Below, in pieces: positions 43,997 through 52,854 of a stretch of 64,000 nt of DNA; position 1 is the first letter of the stretch; each line of letters opens with the position of its first letter. A program made the translations under genes and the position numbers. The notes beneath the pieces are model-generated. The model saw only the letters and a list, made by a program, of their open reading frames with translations, made no database searches and was not told where the DNA came from. Source of the stretch: Oscillospiraceae bacterium (GTDB taxonomy: Bacteria > Bacillota > Clostridia > UBA1381 > UBA9506); NCBI GenBank assembly GCA_015068905.1, contig SVJQ01000001.1, positions 124,001-188,000 on the forward strand, read 5' to 3'.

Positions 43997-44094
43997 AGTG
44001 TACCACAGAAAGTGTAATTTTGCAAGAAAATTGCAAGAAAACGAAATTTTTGGATAAAAAAATGGTTGCCGCTAATCTGTGTTTGTGTTACACT
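43997..44094. promoter_or_regulatory. Divergent promoters and candidate AraC site
   Basis: For the minus strand, TTGCAA (44025-44020) and TACACT (44002-43997) lie 17 bp apart. For the plus strand, TTGCCG (44066-44071) and TACACT (44089-44094) lie 17 bp apart. Between them is an exact 11-bp tandem direct repeat TTGCAAGAAAA at 44020-44030 and 44031-44041, overlapping the minus-strand -35 box; AraC proteins typically bind such direct repeats. Confidence 0.65.
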
Positions 44095-44129
44095 GATTTT
44101 ATAGAGAAGTATAGGGAGAGGAGCTTACT

Positions 44130-44888
44130 ATGACATACGATACGATTATCCTCGGCGCAACCTATCTGGCAGCAGGCATTGCAGAAGAACTTCAGGAAAG
44201 CTGTCTGATTGTAGAACGCAGACCTCAGGCAGGGTATGAATTTATCAACGCCCTGCGGTTTGGACCGGGTTATGGTGAAAAGCTTGTATCAGACAAGGCG
44301 AAGGACTTATTTAAACAGTTTGAAGAAAAGGGTGCTTTTCACGGAGAGCGGATTTGCCTTTTTGATTGTGCCTCTTGTTTATATCAGATGCTGGAAAACA
44401 AAAATGTTTTATTAAATACAGAAATTGTTTCGGTTACAAAGAATGGGGAAGGCTTTTGTGTACAGATTCACGGCGTTTCCGGCTATCGCACCTTTTATGC
44501 CAAACAGGTGATTGATACCCGGGTGCTGCCGGATATGATTCATTCAAAAACCCTGAATCTTTTAATCAACAGCAAAAACCACCCCAGCCGGATTTTGCCC
44601 TACGCTTCAGAAGCAAAGTATGGCTATCCGGGTGATGTTTTAATTAAAATTCCTGTCCGTGCAGATGCCGGCTACGCTGAGGCGAGAAAAAAGGTTAAAC
44701 AGTTTTTAGAGAATATGCCGGCAGGATACAAGGCGACACTGGTTGCTGATTGCTTTGACTGGGCAGTTAAACAGTCTTATCCCAAAATAAAAGACGGCGT
44801 TTATTATCTGCCGTCAGCACGGTTTTTGGGCCCTCTTTCGGCCTTTGATGCCGGTGTTTTATTTGCACGAGGAGGTGACGCAGAGTGA
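44130..44888 (+). CDS. Short dinucleotide-fold protein preceding an FAD oxidoreductase
   Basis: A 252-residue protein I cannot assign to a named family. Its start TYDTIILGATYLAAGIAEEL looks like a Rossmann strand-loop-helix with an altered glycine motif (GATYLA instead of GxGxxG), followed by an ERR acidic strand end, so it may be a degenerate flavoprotein. There is no signal peptide. The stop codon overlaps the start of the next gene by four bases (GTGA), so the two are translationally coupled and may form a complex. GGAGAGGAG precedes the ATG. Confidence 0.7.
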   Translation: MTYDTIILGATYLAAGIAEELQESCLIVERRPQAGYEFINALRFGPGYGEKLVSDKAKDLFKQFEEKGAFHGERICLFDCASCLYQMLENKNVLLNTEIVSVTKNGEGFCVQIHGVSGYRTFYAKQVIDTRVLPDMIHSKTLNLLINSKNHPSRILPYASEAKYGYPGDVLIKIPVRADAGYAEARKKVKQFLENMPAGYKATLVADCFDWAVKQSYPKIKDGVYYLPSARFLGPLSAFDAGVLFARGGDAE

Positions 44889-46726
44889 TTCTTTCAGAAT
44901 TGTATGATGGTACAATTAAACAGACGGAAGTCGGCAAAATTGCCTTTGATGAAGCCTATGACGTGGTTATTTGCGGTCTGGGGACTGCCGGGGCGATGGC
45001 GGCAATTTTTGCGGCAGAAAACGGCCTTTCTGTTTTAGGCGTTGAAGCCTTTAACTGCGTAGGCGGAACCACCACCATCGGCGGTGTTGACGGTCATTAT
45101 TTTTCCATCCGCGGGGGTCGCTGTGTGGCTGTGGATGAGGCTGTGGATGACTTTAAAAATGCCTATACCCGCAACGTGATGGAAGCACGAAAAATTGTAG
45201 AGGAAGATATGATTTTAAAAAGCGGTGCAACCATTTTATATGAATCCTCCATTTTAGGTGTATATCTTGAAGACAGCACTGTGGTTGGTGTTCGTGCCAT
45301 CACGCCTGAGGGCATCAAAAACCTGATGGCGTATACGGTTTTTGACTGCACGGGGGACGCCTATATTGCCCACATGGCAGGGTGCGAGACGGAGTATGGC
45401 AGAGAGGTTGACGGATTGGCGCAGCCTTACAGCATGGTTTCATCTGTCTTTAGAGAAGATCATTATTTTGCGACCAACTGCGACTTTGGCCGCGTTGACC
45501 AGCGGGATGATAAAAGCCTGTCTGATGCTTTGCTTTTCTCACGTGGATATGAGATGAAAGAGGAAAATAAAGGGGTTTCAAAGCTCATTCACATGCCCCT
45601 GATTGGCATTCGTGAGGGCAGACGGATAGTAGCGGAAGAAATGGTACGCTTATCTGACTTTTTTGCCGGAAAGAAGACGGAAGAACCTGCCTTTTATGCC
45701 TATGCTGATTTAGACAAGCACGGCTGGGATATTGCATTTGACAGCGAGACCCTTTGTGACTGGTTTATCGGGGCAAATCTTGGTGCTTATAATGTGGTGA
45801 TTCCGATTCCCTTTAAAGCAATTATCCCAAAGAAGGTGGATGGACTTTTGGTGCCCTGTCGTGCGTTGGGCGTTGACCGTGATGTGGCAAGCTGTGCCCG
45901 TATGGTGCCGAATATGCAAAAGCTTGCTGAGGTTGCGGCAGACCTTGCGATGCTTTCTAAAAAGCATAATTGCAAGCTGCGTGAGGTTCCTTACGCCCCC
46001 TTAAAAGCGCGTTGGGAAAAAAGCGGCTGTCTGTTAAACCCCTATGTAACCGACTACCGCATTGACGGGGTGGCACAGCCTGAAGATGTGTATTTTAGTG
46101 ATGACCCGAAAGACCTTGCATCAGGGCTTTGCACAAATAAACCCGGTCAGGCAATCTGGTCAGCCAAGCTGATGGGGGATAAGGCAAAAGAGACCCTCGT
46201 AGCCCTGCTTGACTCACCGGATGAAAACACTAGGAAGCACGCGGCGTTTGCCTTGGCTTTGCAGAAAGATGCGTCTGGCGTGCAACTGCTTCGTGCTATG
46301 GCAGAAGAACGAGACGCAATAACCCTGCAGGATTGCCGGAAACATAACCAGCAGCGAGGGGCTATGGCAATTTATTTGTTGGGTAAATTAAGAGATACAG
46401 CTTGTGTGGATACGCTTATTGATATTATCACAAATCCCGATGAGCATAAAAAACAGACCTATGCCGATGGCAGTGCCGGCACCCGTTATGCCATTTCAGA
46501 TTTTAACAATGCCTATTTTCAGTTTGTGTCCAATAGCGTTATGGCATTGATTCGCATAGGTGAGGCTCACAGTAGCTCCCGCAGTAAAATCAAGGAGGCG
46601 TTTGATCAGGCGTTTTCAGATGGCACCTATTATAGCCGAATGACAACAAGGCCGCCCAAAAGTAGTGAAGGCGGTATGGTGCTGAATTTAAAAAATGTTG
46701 CCCGACACGGCACGGAAAAGTGGTAA
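44885..46726 (+). CDS. FAD-dependent oxidoreductase with HEAT-like C-terminus
   Basis: A 613-residue protein. Residues about 20-370 are an FAD oxidoreductase of the PF12831 kind: DVVICGLGTAGAMAAIFAAE, the GVEAFNCVGGTTTIGGV loop, and the C-terminal FAD contact DRDVASCARMVPNMQ. From about 425 to 570 there are helix pairs with alanine-rich spacing (LVALLDSPDENTRKHAAFAL, GAMAIYLLGKLRD) that look like HEAT-type repeats. The start is GTG at 44885. It is the second gene of the pair controlled by the divergent AraC regulator. Similar oxidoreductases are often near glycoside genes; the substrate is unknown. Confidence 0.82.
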   Translation: MILSELYDGTIKQTEVGKIAFDEAYDVVICGLGTAGAMAAIFAAENGLSVLGVEAFNCVGGTTTIGGVDGHYFSIRGGRCVAVDEAVDDFKNAYTRNVMEARKIVEEDMILKSGATILYESSILGVYLEDSTVVGVRAITPEGIKNLMAYTVFDCTGDAYIAHMAGCETEYGREVDGLAQPYSMVSSVFREDHYFATNCDFGRVDQRDDKSLSDALLFSRGYEMKEENKGVSKLIHMPLIGIREGRRIVAEEMVRLSDFFAGKKTEEPAFYAYADLDKHGWDIAFDSETLCDWFIGANLGAYNVVIPIPFKAIIPKKVDGLLVPCRALGVDRDVASCARMVPNMQKLAEVAADLAMLSKKHNCKLREVPYAPLKARWEKSGCLLNPYVTDYRIDGVAQPEDVYFSDDPKDLASGLCTNKPGQAIWSAKLMGDKAKETLVALLDSPDENTRKHAAFALALQKDASGVQLLRAMAEERDAITLQDCRKHNQQRGAMAIYLLGKLRDTACVDTLIDIITNPDEHKKQTYADGSAGTRYAISDFNNAYFQFVSNSVMALIRIGEAHSSSRSKIKEAFDQAFSDGTYYSRMTTRPPKSSEGGMVLNLKNVARHGTEKW

Positions 46727-46764
46727 AAAATACGGCAGACACAAATTGTGTCTGCCGTATTTTT
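46726..46764. terminator. Bidirectional terminator after the FAD oxidoreductase
   Basis: AAAATACGGCAGACACAA pairs with TTGTGTCTGCCGTATTTT; it overlaps the end of the convergent AraC gene. Confidence 0.9.
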
Positions 46765-47566
46765 ATAGAACAAAGGTTTTTCGATACTCCCGTGGTGAAA
46801 TACCAAACTTTTCTTTGAACCTTCGCGAAAAATAGAATTGGTCACAAAACCCAAATTTTTCGCTGATATCCAGAATTGACATATCACTTTTAATCAAAAG
46901 CTGTTCTGCCTCAAAGAGAATCATATCGTGAATATAGTCGTGAATCGAAATAGAGAGCTCTTTGCGAAAGTGCTTTGTTAAGGTGCTCACAGAAACAAAG
47001 GCGTGCTCTGCAATCAATTCAGAAGTTAGCTGAACGGTAGGGTTATACTTAATATACTGAATGGCACGGGTTACGCAAGGGGACAGGTTCTTACTGGTCA
47101 AGTCCAAATCGTTTTGCTCAGCCACAGACAGAAGAATATTATAAATTTCCTGCCGCACCCGGAGGGACTGAATCAGAGTCGTGTAGTTAATGCCTTCCGT
47201 AAAAAAATCAATTTTATTGTCGTCCAGTGTTGCTATGCAGGGTGTTTTACACTTGCGAAACAGGTCAATGCCATCAACACCGCAAAGCTTGACCTGGAAA
47301 TAAATGTGGTCTAAATGATCCTCACAGCTGTATTCAAATGAGCATCCGGCGGGGAATAAATACCACTTTCCTGCCTCCATAGTGAGTACCTGATTATCCA
47401 TAAGCTTGATGTCGGCAGTTCCGCTGACTATATAAAAGAGTCTCGATGCTATAGGATTATAAACTTTCCCTTTCCATGTGGTATCCACATCAGCGCGGCC
47501 ATAATAAAACATGAGCAAATGAACGGGATTCAAATTTTGACAGATGGTAGAGTTAATATGAATCAT
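46763..47566 (-). CDS. AraC family transcriptional regulator
   Basis: A 267-residue regulator with a cupin-like N-terminus (LFYIVSGTADIKLMDNQVL) and an AraC DNA-binding end (ILDISEKFGFCDQFYFSRRF). The ATG at 47566 has GGAG 8 bp upstream, better than the TTG at 47572. It is divergent from the paralogue pair that starts at 47686. A possible minus-strand promoter is TTGTCA-N17-TACTAT around 47618-47648. Confidence 0.9.
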   Translation of the reverse strand: MIHINSTICQNLNPVHLLMFYYGRADVDTTWKGKVYNPIASRLFYIVSGTADIKLMDNQVLTMEAGKWYLFPAGCSFEYSCEDHLDHIYFQVKLCGVDGIDLFRKCKTPCIATLDDNKIDFFTEGINYTTLIQSLRVRQEIYNILLSVAEQNDLDLTSKNLSPCVTRAIQYIKYNPTVQLTSELIAEHAFVSVSTLTKHFRKELSISIHDYIHDMILFEAEQLLIKSDMSILDISEKFGFCDQFYFSRRFKEKFGISPREYRKTFVL

Positions 47567-47685
47567 ACGCAAATCTCCATATTTTTAATGTATTTTATAT
47601 TGTTTTTTTTATATAGGATACGATATTCTTATAGTAACACGAAAAATACTAATTGACAAGACAAATTTTGAAGGGTTGTGAAAAA

Positions 47686-48486
47686 ATGCAGGAGAAAAAA
47701 TTGCGTGATTATTTTTGGGTGTGGGGTCATCACACTAACTGTCTGTATGGCGCATACGGTCTTACCAGAGTTAACGATGTATCTCCCGTTGAGGGGGTAG
47801 CCTATTTAGGCGCAACAAACCTTGTGCTTGATATTATGGATGCGCCAGTTGACAGACGTGAAGAAATCGGCAAGGCAAAAGACATCCCTATGCTTGCCTG
47901 GTCTGTTATGGATGTTGCGGCGCACCCTGAACACATCACAGATTTGATTGCATATAAAAAAGAATTTCCCAACCTGACAAGAGGCATTTTTGACGATTTT
48001 CTTTGCCCTGCCAACACCGAAACCAACTATACAAACTATCCTTTAGAAATGCTGGCACGCTATCGCGAAATGCTCCACGAAGCAGGCCTTGAAATGTGGA
48101 TGGTGTTATACACCGAAAATTTCCGCGTGATTGATAAAGAAACCATTCAGGCATACGTCAATGAGTTTGACGGCGTTTCCCTTTGGTTCTGGAACGAAAA
48201 GGAAGTGACTGACGGCTATGATGAATATGTTAAGACCTTCTTTGAAATGACAGAGGGCAAAAAACGTATGATTGGCTGCTATCTCTATGACTTTGGTACA
48301 GAGGTTGAAGCAACCGGTGAGGCGGTCGTATATCAGCTTGAAAAAGAGCGCGAAATGATTAAACAGGGCCTGATTGAGGGTGTTGTTCTGCACACGAACG
48401 CAGTCATTATGCAAGACCCCTTTGAGGCGGTTGAAGCCGGCAAAAAGTGGATGGACGAAAACGGCGACGAAATCATTACAAGATAA
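47686..48486 (+). CDS. Unknown protein, first of a tandem paralogue pair
   Basis: A 266-residue cytoplasmic protein of a family I do not recognise. Segments with strand-loop character and conserved polar ends (FWVWGHHTN, GIFDDFL, EMWMVLYTENF, GVSLWFWNE, MIGCYLYDF, GVVLHTN) recur at regular intervals, as in a TIM barrel; the paired aspartates of FDDF are shared with the next gene. The ATG at 47686 is used because the frame upstream to 47653 overlaps a TTGACA-like box. It begins a run of genes to 51889 on the same strand with short gaps. Confidence 0.75.
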   Translation: MQEKKLRDYFWVWGHHTNCLYGAYGLTRVNDVSPVEGVAYLGATNLVLDIMDAPVDRREEIGKAKDIPMLAWSVMDVAAHPEHITDLIAYKKEFPNLTRGIFDDFLCPANTETNYTNYPLEMLARYREMLHEAGLEMWMVLYTENFRVIDKETIQAYVNEFDGVSLWFWNEKEVTDGYDEYVKTFFEMTEGKKRMIGCYLYDFGTEVEATGEAVVYQLEKEREMIKQGLIEGVVLHTNAVIMQDPFEAVEAGKKWMDENGDEIITR

Positions 48487-48498
48487 GGAGAGATATAT

Positions 48499-49299
48499 AT
48501 GAAAAAATTTAATGATAACGTTTGGGTATGGGGTCATCCCACAAACAGCATGCAGAGCTGGTTTAACAGAGGTGTTTCAACGGTTTCTCCCGTTGAGGGC
48601 GTCAGTTATATGAACGCATCCTGCCTGATGTATAACAACTTAGGCGACAATAAGTTTGATATGAACTTAGAAAGCGAACTGGCAAAAGACCTTAAAAAGG
48701 TTGGCTGGTGTATTGATGAGGGCGCAACCAATCCGCCAAACATTACCGCAATCTGTAATAAGGCTAAAGAGTACCCCAATATCAAAATGGGTATGTTTGA
48801 TGACTTTTTCTCCCTGACTAACAGAGAAAATAACTTTATCAATTATACACCCCAACTGATGGCGGCTATCCGTGAGGAACTCCACGCAGCAGGTCTTGAA
48901 ATGTGGGTGGTTCTTTACACAAGAGATATGCGCCTTGTTCCTATGGAAACCATTCGTTCTTTCTTAAAAGAGTTTGACGGTGTTTCTCTCTGGTTCTGGG
49001 ATGAAAGCGAAATTTTAAATGACTATGATAAATATGTTAAAATCTTTATGGAAGAGACAAAGAATCAGAAGAGAATGATGGGCTGCTATGTGTATAACTT
49101 CGGTGAAGGCAAGCCTGCAACTGTCAAGGCCATCATTCACCAACTCGAAAAAGCTAAGGAAATGATGATTAAGGGTAACGTTGAAGGCTTGTTTATCCAC
49201 ACCAATCCCTGCTTTGGCTTAAAGGATGAGCCTTTTGAGGCTGTTGACGCCTGTCAGGCATGGATGCGCGAACACGGCGATGATGTGATTTCTGAGTAA
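48499..49299 (+). CDS. Unknown protein, second of a tandem paralogue pair
   Basis: Also 266 residues and clearly paralogous to the preceding product: shared blocks are VSPVEGV, the FDDF segment, AGLEMW-VLYT, EFDGVSLWFW, KRM-GCY-Y-FG and PFEAV-A. I estimate roughly 40-45% identity by eye. Start codon 12 bp after the first gene's stop, AAGGAGAG upstream. No signal peptide or membrane segment. Retention of two copies suggests either a heteromeric enzyme or two related substrates. Confidence 0.75.
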   Translation: MKKFNDNVWVWGHPTNSMQSWFNRGVSTVSPVEGVSYMNASCLMYNNLGDNKFDMNLESELAKDLKKVGWCIDEGATNPPNITAICNKAKEYPNIKMGMFDDFFSLTNRENNFINYTPQLMAAIREELHAAGLEMWVVLYTRDMRLVPMETIRSFLKEFDGVSLWFWDESEILNDYDKYVKIFMEETKNQKRMMGCYVYNFGEGKPATVKAIIHQLEKAKEMMIKGNVEGLFIHTNPCFGLKDEPFEAVDACQAWMREHGDDVISE

Positions 49300-49316
49300 G
49301 AAAGAGGGGCTTTTTT

Positions 49317-50360
49317 ATGATGATTGAAACGGTTTTAGGACCGATAGAATCTGACAAACTGGGCGTGATTGCGCCCCACGAACATTTTTTTATTGACACC
49401 ACCTTTGAAGCGCAGACACCGGATACAGAAGAAGAGCTGGAGCTGTTCAATTCCCCGGTGAATATTCATAACATTGACGTTCTGCGCCGCAATCCCTTTT
49501 TAGTGCGGGATAATATGGTGCTTGAGGATTTAGACACCATTGTGTATGAGGTGAACCGCTTTAAAAAAGCGGGTGGTAACACCATCGTTGACTTGACAAA
49601 CATCGGTATCAAGCGGGATTTAGCAAAAATCCGTGAGGTCAGCCGCCGGACGGGTGTCAATGTCATTGCCGGCTGTGGACTTTATACCGGTCTCACCATT
49701 CCCGAGCCCTACAGCAAGATGAATGAGGATGAGCTTGCCTGCTGGATGATTGATGAAATTAAAAACGGTGACCCCGAAACCGGCATTAAGCCCGGTGTGA
49801 TTGGCGAAATAGGCACCAGCGAAACGGTTGAGCCCTTAGAGGCAACATCCCTTCGTGCGGCGGCTTATGCGAACCTTGAAACAGGTCTGCCCATTTACAT
49901 TCATACTTATCCGTGGTCGAGAGCATCCTTAGATGCTATTGACATTTTGGTTCGCGAGGGCGTGAAACCGGAACAGATTTGCATTTGCCACTTAGATGTT
50001 GCGTTTGACCACGAGTATCTATCCTTGGTGTTTGATACCGGGGCGTATGCTATGTTTGATAACTTCGGCAAGGAATATTACTTCCCCAAAACAGAGGCGG
50101 TGTTCTCCGGCGGACCTTTTGAAACGGATTTAGACCGTGTGCGGATGATTATCCGCATAGTGAAAGAGGGGCACGCAGACCGCCTGATGCTGGCAACAGA
50201 TGTGTGCTTAAAATCTCTTTTGCACAGCTTTGGCGGCTGGAGCTATGACCACATTTTCACCAACATTGCAATGATGATGGAGAATGAGGGCATTGCAAAG
50301 GAAGATATTGATACAATTTTAATGAAAAATCCCTTAGAATTTATTTGTTCGCGCAGATAA
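49317..50360 (+). CDS. Phosphotriesterase-family metal-dependent hydrolase
   Basis: A 347-residue TIM-barrel hydrolase of the PTE family. Metal ligands are readable: HxH in IAPHEHFFID near residue 21, glutamate in GVIGEIGTSE where other members have a carboxylated lysine, histidines in YIHTYPW and ICHLDVAF, and the aspartate in MLATDVC. Members with Glu at the bridge include PHP-type proteins and lactonases. In a sugar gene context a lactonase or sugar-ester hydrolase is plausible, but not shown. It follows the paralogue pair by 17 bp. Confidence 0.87.
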   Translation: MMIETVLGPIESDKLGVIAPHEHFFIDTTFEAQTPDTEEELELFNSPVNIHNIDVLRRNPFLVRDNMVLEDLDTIVYEVNRFKKAGGNTIVDLTNIGIKRDLAKIREVSRRTGVNVIAGCGLYTGLTIPEPYSKMNEDELACWMIDEIKNGDPETGIKPGVIGEIGTSETVEPLEATSLRAAAYANLETGLPIYIHTYPWSRASLDAIDILVREGVKPEQICICHLDVAFDHEYLSLVFDTGAYAMFDNFGKEYYFPKTEAVFSGGPFETDLDRVRMIIRIVKEGHADRLMLATDVCLKSLLHSFGGWSYDHIFTNIAMMMENEGIAKEDIDTILMKNPLEFICSRR

Positions 50361-50386
50361 AAGGCAAATGATAGGAGGAAAAAACA

Positions 50387-51889
50387 ATGAATAATGATTT
50401 TGTAAAATCTTTTGAAATCGCCGGCGATGAAGGCTTTGGCGATATTGTTTCTAAAGACAGAAAGGCATCCCGAGGGAGGCTTAAGGTGGGTCTTTTGCCC
50501 CTTTCTTGGTTTGAGTGGTGGCCTATGTTCCCTGAAAGCGGTATGAGAGAAAACATTTTGTCTGACTGCGACCGCTTTATTAAGATTATGGAAGAAAAAT
50601 TCGGCGATACCTATGAACTTGTGTATCCGGATTATTATGTTGACACCTTGGATAAAGCCTTTGATGCAGGTGAGCTTTTCAAAAAAGCCGGTGTTGACAT
50701 GGTGATTATTGATGAGGCTACCTATGTGACCGACTATTTTCCCATTCAGGTGGTTGACGCCCTGCCTGAGGTGCCTTTGGTGCTGTTTGTTACCCAGGCA
50801 ACAGACAACCTTTGGGATACGATGGTGAATACCGATGTGATTCGTTACGAAGGCCTTGTCAGCATCATTCAGCTTGCCGGTGCCTTTTCTAAAATGGGCA
50901 GAGCCTATAAGGCTGTTGTGGGCTCTTTAGAAGATGAAGAGGCTTTTTCTGAGCTTGGTTCTCATATGAAGGCCCTGCAGTTGATTCGTGACCTTAAGTA
51001 TATGGATATCGGCTTTGTGGGTCACACCTTCCGCGGTATGTATGACATTGAGGTGGATAAAACCAAAATCAAGGGCGTGTTTGGCCCTAACGTTTTGTAC
51101 ATAGACGTAACCCACCTGTTAGACATCTGGAATGCTTTAACGGAAGATGAAATTACCGACTTTGTAAATGAACTGAAGAAGGAGCTTCCCTACAATGATG
51201 ATGCAGTTGACCCTGAGGATGTGAGAAAGTCTGCCTCTGTCGGCCTTGCCGTTAAGAAAATGATTAAGCGCTTTGGCATTGACGGTTTAACTCTCCTCGG
51301 CCAGCATCACGTTGAGGTGGCAACCCGGGCTTCTGCTGACCTTTCCTTCTTCTGTGCTGAAGGTGACGGCTGTATGACCAGCCACGAGGGCGACCTTGCA
51401 AACCTTGTTATGAAATACATTCTGTATAAATTGACAGGCGAACTGCCGGTGTTCTTAGAGTGGTCTGCTTATGATATTAAGAGTGACACCATGCTGCTGA
51501 CACACCACGGCGTTGTTGACCCGAAAGTGCATGCGGCGGATCAGAAGGCTTGCCGCATCACCCCGTCGCCGGAGAAGTGGGACTTTACCGGTAAAGGTAT
51601 GTCCGTAGAATATTGCTCTAAAGCCGGCAAGGTAACTCTTGCGTGCCTGATTGATGCAAAAGATGGCTGGAAGCTGCTGCTCTCTGGCGGTGAATGCATT
51701 GAAATGCCTCAATGCCCCAGTTTTGCACCACAGTTCCACTTTAAGCACGAAAGTCTTTCCATTAAAAACTATATCAAGCAGATTGTAGAAGAGGGCGTTG
51801 CCCATCATGTTTGCCTGGTTTATGGCGACCATCGCGATGACCTTAAGATGTATGCGGATTATACCGGTATTTCAGTTGTTGAGATTTAA
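50387..51889 (+). CDS. Arabinose/fucose isomerase-like protein
   Basis: A 500-residue protein with the fold of the L-arabinose/L-fucose isomerase family. The N-terminal Rossmann-like part includes VGLLPLSWFEWWPMF and VDMVIIDEATYVTDYF; the C-terminal part has the metal-site region GCMTSHEGDLANLVM and LTHHGVVDP, and VYGDHRDD near the end. It may convert an aldose to a ketose. Length equals that of AraA. It closes the run that began at 47686 and is followed by a terminator. AGGAGG precedes the ATG. Confidence 0.85.
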   Translation: MNNDFVKSFEIAGDEGFGDIVSKDRKASRGRLKVGLLPLSWFEWWPMFPESGMRENILSDCDRFIKIMEEKFGDTYELVYPDYYVDTLDKAFDAGELFKKAGVDMVIIDEATYVTDYFPIQVVDALPEVPLVLFVTQATDNLWDTMVNTDVIRYEGLVSIIQLAGAFSKMGRAYKAVVGSLEDEEAFSELGSHMKALQLIRDLKYMDIGFVGHTFRGMYDIEVDKTKIKGVFGPNVLYIDVTHLLDIWNALTEDEITDFVNELKKELPYNDDAVDPEDVRKSASVGLAVKKMIKRFGIDGLTLLGQHHVEVATRASADLSFFCAEGDGCMTSHEGDLANLVMKYILYKLTGELPVFLEWSAYDIKSDTMLLTHHGVVDPKVHAADQKACRITPSPEKWDFTGKGMSVEYCSKAGKVTLACLIDAKDGWKLLLSGGECIEMPQCPSFAPQFHFKHESLSIKNYIKQIVEEGVAHHVCLVYGDHRDDLKMYADYTGISVVEI

Positions 51890-51894
51890 TTTTA

Positions 51895-51926
51895 AAAGGC
51901 ATACCAAAGGGTATGCCTTTTTTTAT
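51895..51926 (+). terminator. Terminator of the 47686-51889 gene run
   Basis: AAAAGGCATACC pairs with GGGTATGCCTTTT around a 3-nt loop and is followed by TTTTT. Confidence 0.9.
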
Positions 51927-51928
51927 GC

Positions 51929-51957
51929 TTGCTTTTTCTGCTGCTTGGTGGTACAAT
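51929..51957 (+). promoter_or_regulatory. Promoter of the HAD phosphatase gene
   Basis: TTGCTT (51929-51934) and TACAAT (51952-51957) are separated by 17 bp. Confidence 0.65.
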
Positions 51958-51985
51958 AAGGGAAAGCTTGCAGGAGGGTTGCAAT

Positions 51986-52777
51986 GTGAATATACTGAAA
52001 CAGAAAAAACTGTATCTTTTGGATATGGACGGCACAATTTATCTGGATAATGATTTATTTGACGGTGTGCTTGATTTTTTGGCGCACATCAAAAATATTG
52101 GCGGCAGGTATATGTTTTTAACCAACAATTCATCTAAAAGCGTGAATAAATATATTGAAAAGCTGGCATCCCTGGGGATAGAATCCACCAAGGAGGACTT
52201 TTTGACATCAACCGATGCCACAATTTTGTATTTAAAGGATAAACCTTATAAAAAAATCTATGCCCTAGGAACCACCTCGTTTAAGGAGCAGCTTCGGGAT
52301 GCAGGGTACCCCATTACCGATACACTTGAGGATGGCATTGACTGCCTATGCATGGGCTTTGATACAGAGCTTAACTTTCAAAAGCTGGAGGATGCCTGCA
52401 TTTTACTGGGGCGTGGGGTAGACTACATTGCCACAAACCCCGATTGGGTTTGCCCCACCTGGTATGGCTATGTGCCTGACTGCGGCTCTGTGAGTCAAAT
52501 GCTTTATAATGCCACCAAACGGAAGCCGAAATTTATCGGTAAGCCAGAGCCGGATATGGCGCTTCTTGCCATAGCGGCAAGCGGCTTTAAAAAAGAGGAA
52601 GCGGTGTTGATTGGTGACAGACTATATACTGACATTGCCTGCGGTGTAAACGCCGGTATCAGTACAATTTTTGTGCTAAGCGGCGAGGGAACCATGGCGG
52701 ATGTAGAAAAGAGCGAACAAAAGCCTGAGTTCATTTTTGAGAACATTCAGGCGGTGTATAAAGAAATATCAGAATAA
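51986..52777 (+). CDS. HAD-IIA sugar phosphatase (NagD/AraL-like)
   Basis: A 263-residue haloacid dehalogenase-type phosphatase. The nucleophile aspartate is in LLDMDGTIYL, the second motif in LTNNSSK, and the acidic motif in IGDRLYTDIACG; the size and cap position mark it as the NagD/AraL group, which hydrolyses sugar phosphates and related compounds. The start is GTG at 51986, 9 bp after AGGAGGG. The longer frame to 51929 would overlap the promoter. It follows the isomerase-like gene, as AraL does in arabinose loci, but has its own promoter. Confidence 0.88.
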   Translation: MNILKQKKLYLLDMDGTIYLDNDLFDGVLDFLAHIKNIGGRYMFLTNNSSKSVNKYIEKLASLGIESTKEDFLTSTDATILYLKDKPYKKIYALGTTSFKEQLRDAGYPITDTLEDGIDCLCMGFDTELNFQKLEDACILLGRGVDYIATNPDWVCPTWYGYVPDCGSVSQMLYNATKRKPKFIGKPEPDMALLAIAASGFKKEEAVLIGDRLYTDIACGVNAGISTIFVLSGEGTMADVEKSEQKPEFIFENIQAVYKEISE

Positions 52778-52792
52778 GATGCAACAGACAAC

Positions 52793-52829
52793 AAGAGGGT
52801 GTGACATAAAAAGTGTCACACCCTCTTGC
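52793..52829. terminator. Terminator between HAD gene and AraC regulator
   Basis: CAAGAGGGTGTGACA pairs with TGTCACACCCTCTTG around a 7-nt loop; it serves both convergent genes. Confidence 0.88.
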
Positions 52830-52854
52830 TGTCTTTATATAAGAGCGGAAAATA

